Shown here: piece after piece, positions 1 through 4,890 of the stretch | How the letters are laid out: the number at the start of each line of letters is the position of its first letter | How positions within the stretch are numbered: the stretch's first letter is position 1 | DNA from: Clostridiales bacterium | GTDB lineage: Bacteria; Bacillota; Clostridia; Oscillospirales; Acutalibacteraceae | Reading direction: 5' to 3' | Assembly: GCA_022791355.1 (NCBI GenBank) | Contig: JAAVYX010000251.1 | Location: 1-9,246, forward strand | DNA length: 9,246 bases | Notes under the pieces: generated by a model | The model's input: only the letters and a program-made list of their open reading frames with translations | Database searches by the model: none | What the model was told of the DNA's origin: nothing | Position numbers and translations under genes: made by a program

Positions 1-2
1 CC

Positions 3-596
3 GCCGACGTGGAGGCCCTGCTGGCCTGCACCATGCAGAACGGTCAGACTGTGCAGGAGTCCCTCAATGAGAAGATTCAGACCATTGGCGAGAACATCAA
101 GGTCCGCCGGTTCGAGCGATATGAAGGCGTCGTGGCCACTTATGTGCACGGCGGCGGCCGTATCGGCGTCATGGTCAAGTTTGATACGACCGACGGTGTA
201 GCCGCCAACGATACCTTTAAGGCCATGGCCAAGGATATCGCCATGCAGGTGGCGGCCGCCAATCCCTCTTACCTGGACGAGGCTTCCGTACCCGCCGAGG
301 TGCTGGAGAAGGAGAAGCACATTCTCACCGAGCAGGTGCTGGCCGAGGGCAAGCCCGCCCAGATCGCCGACAAGATCGTGGCCGGCAAGATCGGCAAGTA
401 CTTTAAGGAGAACTGCCTGGTGGATCAGGCCTACATCAAGGACGGCGATCTGAGCGTTTCCAAGTTTGTGCAGAATACCGCCAAGGAGCTGGGCGGCGAT
501 ATCAAGATCGTCTCCTTTGTCCGCTTTGAGAAGGGCGAGGGCCTGCAGAAGCGGGAGGACAACTTTGCCGACGAAGTAGCCGGCATGATTAAATAA
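3..596 (+). CDS. tsf: Elongation factor Ts, C-terminal part (5' end outside window)
   Basis: EF-Ts is the guanine-nucleotide exchange factor that recycles EF-Tu-GDP to EF-Tu-GTP in the cytoplasm. The gene runs in from the left edge: the reading frame is open from base 3, leaving 197 codons before TAA at 594-596. Recognisable family stretches are the core-domain segment with RRFERYEG and the glycine-rich YVHGGGRIGV, then AKDIAMQVAA with the following PSYL, the VPAEVLEKEK linker, EGKPAQIADKIVAGKI, and the C-terminal FVRFEKGEG. Full-length clostridial EF-Ts is about 300 residues, so roughly the first 100 are missing, including the N-terminal UBA-like domain and the TDF-type EF-Tu contact. The GTG at base 9 is an internal valine, not a start. 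The gene is normally preceded by rpsB, which would lie upstream of the window. A strong terminator follows 52 bases after the stop. Confidence 0.97.
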   Translation, partial: ADVEALLACTMQNGQTVQESLNEKIQTIGENIKVRRFERYEGVVATYVHGGGRIGVMVKFDTTDGVAANDTFKAMAKDIAMQVAAANPSYLDEASVPAEVLEKEKHILTEQVLAEGKPAQIADKIVAGKIGKYFKENCLVDQAYIKDGDLSVSKFVQNTAKELGGDIKIVSFVRFEKGEGLQKREDNFADEVAGMIK

Positions 597-648
597 GAAT
601 CCGTTCAGGCGATTGGCGGACCTGCGCTGCATGTTCGCAATGAATAAG

Positions 649-693
649 AGCCGCGGCAGTCTTGCTGACTTTGCAGACCGCCGCGGCTTTTTT
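649..693 (+). terminator. Intrinsic terminator after tsf
   Basis: A perfect 9-bp GC-rich stem pairs AGCCGCGGC (649-657) with GCCGCGGCT (680-688). Inner pairing GTCT/AGAC (659-662 with 675-678) extends it, and six T residues (688-693) follow directly. This is a textbook Rho-independent terminator, placed to end the transcript carrying tsf and separate it from the pyrH unit. Confidence 0.88.
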
Positions 694-705
694 GCGCCGC
701 TGACA

Positions 706-736
706 CAATTGGAAGCTTTTACCCGCTTTCCAATTG
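706..736. promoter_or_regulatory. Inverted repeat overlapping the pyrH promoter -35 (candidate operator)
   Basis: CAATTGGAA (706-714) is repeated in inverted form as TTCCAATTG (728-736). Inner GC/GC pairing adds to the arms, with one extra T at 727. The right arm shares TTG (734-736) with the -35 box of the promoter that follows. No T-run follows, so it is not a terminator. A DNA operator for an unknown repressor is the simplest reading, but no regulator can be named from the sequence. Confidence 0.45.
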
Positions 737-762
737 ACTTTGGAGGCGGATTCATGTAAAAT
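734..762 (+). promoter_or_regulatory. Sigma-A-type promoter for the pyrH unit
   Basis: The -35 box TTGACT (734-739, 5 of 6 consensus) and the -10 box TAAAAT (757-762, 5 of 6) are separated by exactly 17 bases. The predicted start is near 769. This would give a 5' leader of about 335 bases before pyrH. It is the best-scoring promoter seen by eye in the window and sits just past the tsf terminator, so pyrH probably starts its own transcription unit. Confidence 0.7.
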
Positions 763-853
763 AAGAATCAAATCCTGCCCCTGCTCCATCGTCCTTTGGC
801 CGTCCGGCATAAGGATTGTGGAACCTGTCTGCCCGCGGTTGTCTTTTTCGATT

Positions 854-1041
854 TATAGTTGGCGCAGTTGAAAAGAATCCATAGGATTCTTTTCAACACA
901 GCGCCGTTTTGCGGCGCTGTGGGCCGCAAAACGGCCGTTTGTGCCAAACTTCATAGGAAACACATACGCGCTTTGCGCGTCAGTGGGCGCGCCCGCTGAT
1001 TGAAAAGGCATGTTTGCGCCTTTTCAACTGTGTCGGCTATA
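854..1041 (+). ncRNA. Candidate structured leader RNA or MITE-like element upstream of pyrH
   Basis: The two ends of this 188-base segment pair over 22 positions (854-875 with 1020-1041). Eighteen are Watson-Crick and the other four (859/1036, 860/1035, 862/1033, 864/1031) are all G-U in a + strand transcript. Inside lie strong local hairpins: 867-880 with 884-897 (14 bp perfect, loop ATA), 898-906 with 912-920 (9 bp), 922-926 with 932-936, 966-971 with 975-980, 981-987 with 992-998, and 1000-1009 with 1018-1027 (10 bp). GTTGAAAAG (867-875) can pair with either of two copies of CTTTTCAAC (889-897 or 1020-1028), so local and long-range folds exclude each other. The ends read TATAG...CTATA, also compatible with a TA-targeting miniature inverted-repeat element. 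I recognise no known RNA family. Confidence 0.5.
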
Positions 1042-1105
1042 TTGAATGGGCTATGGGCGGTTTTCTTGCACGCGGGGGTAAAATAAACGGGGAGGTGCAG
1101 GCCTT

Positions 1106-1810
1106 ATGAAGCCTGTCTATAAGCGTATCCTGCTGAAGATCAGCGGCGAGGCCCTGGCCGGCGAGCAGGGGTTTGGCCTGGATTTCGATACGGTGGTGCG
1201 TATCTGCGAAAGCGTGAGAAAATGCGCTGATATGGGCGTGGAAATCGGTATTGTGGTAGGCGGCGGCAATTTCTGGCGGGGCCGGTCCCACGATAAGATG
1301 GACCGGGCTCGAGCCGACCATATGGGTATGCTGGCCACCGTTATTAACTCCTTGGCCCTGGCGGACGGTTTAGAGCAGCTGGGTGTGCCCGTGCGGGTGC
1401 AGACCGGCATCGCCATGCAGGAGATTGCCGAGCCCTATATCCGCAACAAGGCGGTGCGGCATATGGAAAAGGGCCGGGTGGTCGTCTTCGGCTGCGGCAC
1501 CGGCAATCCCTTCTTCTCCACCGATACGGCGGCGGCCCTGCGGGCGGCCGAGATCGACGCGGATATCATCTTTAAGGCCACCAATGTGGACGGGGTTTAC
1601 GACAGCGATCCCAAGAAGAATCCCAACGCGAAAAAGTTCGACACCCTTTCCTATCTGGATGTGCTCAACAACGGCTTACAGGTCATGGATTCCACGGCCG
1701 CATCCCTGTGTATGGACAACAATATTTCTATTCTGGTTTTCAATCTCAACGACCCGGATAACATTGTCCGCGCGGCCGCCGGCGAACAGGCGGGCACCAT
1801 CGTAAAATAG
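1106..1810 (+). CDS. pyrH: UMP kinase (uridylate kinase)
   Basis: PyrH phosphorylates UMP to UDP with ATP, feeding UTP and CTP synthesis. It is a cytoplasmic hexamer of the amino-acid-kinase fold and unrelated to eukaryotic UMP/CMP kinases. The 234 residues match the family length. Visible landmarks are the N-terminal KISGEAL phosphate-binding strand (11-17), GGGNFWRG (52-59), DHMGMLAT (71-78), the acceptor-site segment GTGNPFFSTDTAA (131-143), KATNVDGVYDSDP (157-169), and MDNNI near residue 203. The ATG at 1106 follows GGGGAGGTG, with GGAGG ten bases upstream. Translation feeds the same nucleotide pool that CdsA downstream uses as CTP. Its promoter is probably 734-762, leaving a long structured leader, so control at the RNA level is possible but unproven. 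The next gene, frr, begins 180 bases later. Confidence 0.98.
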   Translation: MKPVYKRILLKISGEALAGEQGFGLDFDTVVRICESVRKCADMGVEIGIVVGGGNFWRGRSHDKMDRARADHMGMLATVINSLALADGLEQLGVPVRVQTGIAMQEIAEPYIRNKAVRHMEKGRVVVFGCGTGNPFFSTDTAAALRAAEIDADIIFKATNVDGVYDSDPKKNPNAKKFDTLSYLDVLNNGLQVMDSTAASLCMDNNISILVFNLNDPDNIVRAAAGEQAGTIVK

Positions 1811-1817
1811 GGCGAGG

Positions 1818-1848
1818 GGCTGCCGGGAAAGGCCCAGAGCCGTTTTTT
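1818..1848 (+). terminator. Weak terminator-like hairpin after pyrH
   Basis: GGCT (1818-1821) and the adjoining GCC (1822-1824) can pair with AGCC (1838-1841) and GGC (1831-1833) across a bulge. CGTTTTTT follows, with six T at 1843-1848. The T-run is good but the stem is interrupted, so at most this would reduce read-through into frr. Further along the same spacer, AAGC and GGGG (1872-1875, 1877-1880) can pair with CCCC and GCTT (1904-1911). Confidence 0.35.
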
Positions 1849-1990
1849 CGCAGCGGAGAGACGGCGGCAAAAAGCCGGGGTATATATAGGTTCCCGCGCT
1901 TTTCCCCGCTTCCATCCGCTTGTCTGGAAAATCCGGCCTTTTTCTATTGTTAAATATGCTCTGGAGGTTAAATAAAAGGAGGCATTTATC

Positions 1991-2545
1991 ATGGATCAGC
2001 TGCTGAAAAAAACCGAGGAACGTATGGAAAAATCCCTGCAGGCTCTGGACCGGGAGTTCGGTTCGGTCCGGGCCGGCCGGGCCAATCCTTCCATTTTAGA
2101 TAAGGTCGTGGTGGACTATTACGGCGCGCCCACCCCTGTAAACCAGATGGCCGCCGTTTCGGTGCCGGAGGCCCGGATGCTCCAGATCCAGCCCTGGGAC
2201 GCGTCTACCCTCAAGGATATTGAGAAGGCGATTCAGGCGGCCGATATCGGCATCAATCCGCAGAACGACGGCCGGCTTATCCGGCTGGTCTTCCCAGCCC
2301 TGACCGAGGAGCGCCGTAAGGAGCTGGTCAAGGATATCCACAAAATGTCCGAAGAGGGCAAGGTGGCCGTCCGTTCGGTCCGGCGGGACGCGATTGAGAA
2401 GTTCAAGGCCATGAAGAAGGAGGGCGAGATCACCGAGGACGATCTGGCCGCTTCCGAAAAGGACGTGCAGAACCTGACCGACAAGTACTGCAAGGAAATC
2501 GATACGCTGACCGCCGCCAAGGAAAAGGAGATCATGGAGATCTAA
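1991..2545 (+). CDS. frr: Ribosome recycling factor
   Basis: RRF acts in the cytoplasm with EF-G to split the post-termination ribosome after the peptide has been released. The 184 residues are the typical length. The helical domain I and small domain II order is visible: RAGRAN (27-32) in the first long helix, VVVDYYGAPTPVNQMA (39-54) entering domain II, PWDAS (68-72), GRLIRLVFPALTEERRKEL (94-112), and the conserved VRSVRRDA (127-134) carrying the arginines needed for ribosome binding. The ATG at 1991 is set by an excellent Shine-Dalgarno, AAAGGAGG, eight bases upstream. It stands between pyrH and uppS, as in most Firmicutes. A 137-base spacer, unusually full of hairpins, follows. Confidence 0.98.
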   Translation: MDQLLKKTEERMEKSLQALDREFGSVRAGRANPSILDKVVVDYYGAPTPVNQMAAVSVPEARMLQIQPWDASTLKDIEKAIQAADIGINPQNDGRLIRLVFPALTEERRKELVKDIHKMSEEGKVAVRSVRRDAIEKFKAMKKEGEITEDDLAASEKDVQNLTDKYCKEIDTLTAAKEKEIMEI

Positions 2546-2559
2546 AAACGGTGGTTTCC

Positions 2560-2664
2560 GGCCCGCAGGACGGCATGGAAAGCGGCTGACCTGCCCTTTC
2601 CGTACCCCGGCGGGCCTTTGCCTTTTGAGCGCAACTCTGGTCCCGCGCCTGTTTTGCGCGGGAC
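2560..2664 (+). repeat. Two hairpins filling the frr-uppS spacer
   Basis: An outer stem GGCCCGC (2560-2566) with GCGGGCC (2610-2616) encloses an inner 8-bp stem (2575-2582 with 2596-2603, one G-T pair). A T-rich stretch follows (TTTGCCTTTT, 2617-2626), giving a poor terminator-like look. A second perfect 9-bp hairpin, GTCCCGCGC (2640-2648) with GCGCGGGAC (2656-2664), ends 18 bases before the uppS ATG. Function is unknown; attenuation, mRNA stabilisation or a 3' barrier are all possible. Confidence 0.6.
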
Positions 2665-2682
2665 GCGAAAGTGTGATAAAAC

Positions 2683-3408
2683 ATGTCTAAGTCCGGCAAA
2701 GGCGGGGGAGAGCTGCGGCTTCCCCAGCACATCGCCATTATTATGGACGGCAACGGCCGCTGGGCCAAGCGCCGTCTCCTGCCCCGTTCGGCCGGCCACC
2801 GGTCGGGAGCCAAAACCTTTCAGAATATCGCTCGGTACGCCAATCAGATCGGTATCCGGTATATGACCGTTTATGCCTTTTCCACCGAGAACTGGAAGCG
2901 TCCCCAGGAGGAAATCGACAATCTGATGAACCTTTTGCGGGATTATTTAAAGGATGCGAAAAACTTTCAGGCCGAGAATATCCAGATGCAGTTTATCGGG
3001 GATTTGACCGTTCTGCCAGCCGACATGCAGGCGCTCATCCGAAGGGACGAGGCCCTCTCGGCCGACGCTACGGGCATGCACTTGAATATAGCCGTTAACT
3101 ACGGCGGCCGGGACGAGATCGTCCAGGCCGTTCGGCGGCTGGCCGCCGAGGTGAAGGCCGGGGCCCTGGAGCCTTCGGACATCGATCAGGAGACCCTTTC
3201 CGCCCGGCTGTATACTGCCGGGCAGCCCGATCCCGACCTGATTATCCGGCCCAGCGGCGAATACCGTCTGTCCAACTATCTGATCTGGCAGTCGGCCTAT
3301 GCGGAATTCTGGTTTTCGGATATTTTGTGGCCGGATTTTAAGCCCAAGCATCTCATGCAGGCCATCGAGGCCTTCGGCGGCCGGGACCGCCGGTTCGGCG
3401 GCGTGTAA
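2683..3408 (+). CDS. uppS: Isoprenyl transferase (undecaprenyl diphosphate synthase type)
   Basis: This cis-prenyltransferase adds isopentenyl units to farnesyl diphosphate to make undecaprenyl diphosphate, the lipid carrier of cell-wall precursors. It is a soluble or membrane-associated homodimer. The 241 residues match the family. Signatures seen: HIAIIMDGNGRWAKRR (16-31, with the Mg/diphosphate-binding Asp22), AGHRSG (37-42), YAFSTENWKRP (64-74), NYGGRDE (139-145), and near the end IIRPSGEYRLSN (187-198) plus WQSAYAEFWF (202-211), followed by FGGRDRRFGG. Specificity for the C55 product is inferred from context, hence the cautious name. An in-frame TAA at 2677 makes ATG 2683 the only sensible start, yet only a poor Shine-Dalgarno (AAAGTG) precedes it, right after a strong hairpin. 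Weak or structure-dependent initiation is possible. Confidence 0.97.
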   Translation: MSKSGKGGGELRLPQHIAIIMDGNGRWAKRRLLPRSAGHRSGAKTFQNIARYANQIGIRYMTVYAFSTENWKRPQEEIDNLMNLLRDYLKDAKNFQAENIQMQFIGDLTVLPADMQALIRRDEALSADATGMHLNIAVNYGGRDEIVQAVRRLAAEVKAGALEPSDIDQETLSARLYTAGQPDPDLIIRPSGEYRLSNYLIWQSAYAEFWFSDILWPDFKPKHLMQAIEAFGGRDRRFGGV

Positions 3409-3725
3409 GCGCCTGGCCGGGTAAGTATTATATTTGTCCGGTCCGGCGGGACGCTGTATGTTTTGCATAGGTTTTTCCTATACTACCATCAATTGACAAG
3501 GGACAATACGGTTTTACAGGGAGGGCATGCGGCCTTGTCTTGGTTACCGGCCGCAAGGCGGCCGAGCTTTGCTTGGCTATGTGGGCTGCTCTAACGAACA
3601 ACTGCTGCTTCGGACCTAAAGGACGATTTACGAACGGCCGCTCTCGTAAGCTGCTGTCGGCCAAGGTGCTTTTTCTCTCGTAAAACGCCGGGGGCTCCGG
3701 CGGCGAGATCAAATGGAGGCTAGCT

Positions 3726-3755
3726 ATGGTCCGCCAAATTCAAGAACGCCGCTAA
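3726..3755 (+). CDS. Nine-codon mini-ORF, possible leader peptide of cdsA
   Basis: ATG at 3726 follows a strong Shine-Dalgarno, GGAGG (3714-3718), at an ideal seven-base spacing. It encodes MVRQIQERR before TAA at 3753. Three of nine residues are arginine (all CGC) and two are glutamine. It lies inside the structured spacer, about 120 bases before cdsA, and is followed at once by hairpins that compete for the same GGGCGGC segment. A ribosome on this ORF could change the fold downstream. It could also be chance; there is no evidence for translation beyond the ribosome binding site. Confidence 0.35.
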   Translation: MVRQIQERR

Positions 3756-3770
3756 TTCCCCGCCCTAAAT

Positions 3771-3818
3771 GGCCCCGTGCGGGCCGCTCTAGAGGGCGGC
3801 TGCTGGGCGTATGGGGCC
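3771..3818 (+). promoter_or_regulatory. Competing hairpins upstream of cdsA
   Basis: GGGCGGC (3794-3800) can pair with GCCGC(TC) at 3783-3789, with CCGCCC at 3760-3765, or with GCCGC at 3748-3752 inside the mini-ORF. An outer stem, GGCCCC (3771-3776) with GGGGCC (3813-3818), can enclose the first of these. Alternative folds next to a mini-ORF resemble an attenuator, but no T-run follows, so any control would act on processing or translation rather than classical termination. Confidence 0.35.
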
Positions 3819-3878
3819 CTTGAAGATGGATGGTAGAATACACATACGCCCGAGCATGGCGGCGTAAAGGATGGTTGT

Positions 3879-4700
3879 ATGAAAAAGCGTATCATTACGG
3901 CGGCCGTCGGCCTGGCCGTTTTGGCGGTGGTCCTCTTTTGGCGGAACACCTATCTGGTGGACGTCTGCATCACCCTTCTCAACCTGCTGGCGGTTTTTGA
4001 GATGCTGCGGGCGACCCGTTATGTGACCTGGTGGCCTCATCTGGCCATCTGCGCGGTTTACACCGTGGGCGCGCCCTTTTTGTATCAGAATCCGGCCGTG
4101 TCGGGAAAGATGACCGCCCTGAGCATCCTCTTCGGAATGCTGCTGTTCTGCTTTGCGCTGCTTCGGCACAGGGAGGTGCGTCCCAGTCAGGTCGCCATCG
4201 CCTTTACCTTTACCACTCTGTTAACCTACGCTTTCAATGTCATCATTATGCTGCTTAAGGGTCCCAACGGCCTGTTTTATTTCGCCCTGGCCTGCAACGC
4301 GGCCTGGGTTACCGACGCGGGGGCTTATTTTGTGGGTGTCTTCTTCGGCAAGCATAAAATGGCGCCTGAAATCAGTCCCAAAAAGACGGTGGAAGGCGCG
4401 ATAGGCGGTATCGCGGTAAGCTTTGCCGTCTCGATTCTGATTTGCTTTGCCTATCAGTTCTTCTTCTTGAAGGATGGGGGCGTGGTCTCCTACCTGCCGG
4501 CGATGATCGTCACCCCGCTGCTTTCTCTGGCCGGTATGCTGGGGGATTTGGCCGCCTCCTATATCAAGCGGGACTGTAAGCTCAAGGATTTCGGTAACCT
4601 GATGCCCGGCCACGGCGGGGTTATGGACCGGTTCGACAGCTTTGTGGTCACAGCGCCTCTGCTCTATGTGGCGCTGCATCACATTGCTTTTATCGTATGA
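3879..4700 (+). CDS. cdsA: Phosphatidate cytidylyltransferase (CDP-diglyceride synthase)
   Basis: CdsA is an integral membrane enzyme that joins CTP and phosphatidic acid to make CDP-diacylglycerol, the precursor of phosphatidylglycerol, cardiolipin and other phospholipids. The 273 residues are typical. The protein is a string of hydrophobic segments (about 7-20, 28-42, 55-68, 80-95, 105-126, 132-155, 178-197, 204-222, 254-272). The complete family signature lies at 227-253: Ser227, Lys230-Arg231, Lys236-Asp237, His245-Gly-Gly, Asp250-Arg251 and Asp253, the residues that bind metal and CTP. ISPKKTVEGAIGG (165-177) is a second conserved block. ATG 3879 has AAAGGA seven bases upstream. It stands directly after uppS as in most Firmicutes, but at an unusual distance of 470 bases, with a structured leader that may control it. 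Confidence 0.97.
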   Translation: MKKRIITAAVGLAVLAVVLFWRNTYLVDVCITLLNLLAVFEMLRATRYVTWWPHLAICAVYTVGAPFLYQNPAVSGKMTALSILFGMLLFCFALLRHREVRPSQVAIAFTFTTLLTYAFNVIIMLLKGPNGLFYFALACNAAWVTDAGAYFVGVFFGKHKMAPEISPKKTVEGAIGGIAVSFAVSILICFAYQFFFLKDGGVVSYLPAMIVTPLLSLAGMLGDLAASYIKRDCKLKDFGNLMPGHGGVMDRFDSFVVTAPLLYVALHHIAFIV

Positions 4701-4711
4701 TCGTTGATAGC

Positions 4712-4720
4712 TGTTATGAT
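4712..4720 (+). promoter_or_regulatory. Possible extended -10 promoter before dxr
   Basis: TGTTATGAT contains an extended -10 (TGn) followed by TATGAT, 5 of 6 consensus. No good -35 lies at 16-18 bases, which extended -10 promoters can tolerate. The predicted start near 4727 would give dxr a leader of about 165 bases. The evidence is a single motif only. Confidence 0.3.
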
Positions 4721-4748
4721 ATGGGTGACAGCCGCAGGCCTTATGCAT

Positions 4749-4799
4749 CCGGCCGAAAAATTTGCCGGGGCCGGTGCGCAACGGCGGTCCATGGGACCG
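4749..4799 (+). repeat. GC-rich hairpin pair in the cdsA-dxr spacer
   Basis: CCGGCC (4749-4754) pairs with GGCCGG (4769-4774), or alternatively CCGGC with GCCGG at 4764-4768. A second stem, CGGTCC (4785-4790) with GGACCG (4794-4799) and loop ATG, follows. No T-run is attached. The 190-base spacer otherwise shows only the dxr ribosome binding site and an 8-codon frame without a Shine-Dalgarno at 4861. Confidence 0.5.
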
Positions 4800-4890
4800 G
4801 CCGCTCACAGAAGCCCTTTAAACACGGATAAAATAAGAGTGAAAGCGACTTACCCCATACATGCATAAACAACAGGCAGGTGAATAAAAT

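Larger units (their letters stand above)
597..1105 (+). other. 509-base tsf-pyrH spacer: terminator, operator-like repeat, promoter, structured leader
   Basis: There is no convincing gene here. The spacer holds, in order, the tsf terminator (649-693), an inverted repeat (706-736), a sigma-A-type promoter (734-762), a first leader hairpin (AATCCT 771-776 with AGGATT 812-817) and the large element 854-1041 with several nested hairpins. Another 64 bases lead to the pyrH start. The short - strand reading frames across this region have no recognisable protein features and are best read as shadows of the palindromes. Confidence 0.8.
3409..3878 (+). other. 470-base structured uppS-cdsA spacer (candidate cdsA leader)
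   Basis: No ordinary gene is present. Items in order: hairpin ATAGG/CCTAT with a T5 loop (3467-3481); TTGACA (3493-3498), a perfect -35 with only a weak -10 candidate, TACAGG (3515-3520); inverted repeat GACAAGG/CCTTGTC (3495-3501, 3533-3539); a 7-bp hairpin at 3548-3564 with loop AAG; TTACGA (3628-3633), able to pair with TCGTAA (3644-3649) or with a second CTCTCGTAA copy at 3675-3683; hairpin CGCCGG/CCGGCG (3686-3702); a 9-codon mini-ORF (3726-3755); and competing GC hairpins at 3771-3818. The - strand frames here show no protein family features. Confidence 0.65.

Noticed and set aside
1881..1888. TATATATA as a -10 box upstream of frr
   Set aside because: No -35-like hexamer lies at 16-18 bases upstream, so it is too weak to list as a promoter.
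3428..3712. 94-codon - strand frame in the uppS-cdsA spacer
   Set aside because: No domain or membrane pattern is recognisable, and it coincides with palindromic sequence. I had a vague memory of similar strings in clostridial hypothetical proteins, which would suggest a repeat rather than a gene.
961..3849. Shared CACATACGC at 961-969 and 3841-3849 upstream of pyrH and cdsA
   Set aside because: A nine-base match is expected many times by chance in 9 kb, and the surroundings do not align.
4861..4887. Eight-codon frame (MHKQQAGE) ending three bases before the dxr start
   Set aside because: It has no Shine-Dalgarno. Its stop codon only serves to show that dxr must start at TTG 4891.
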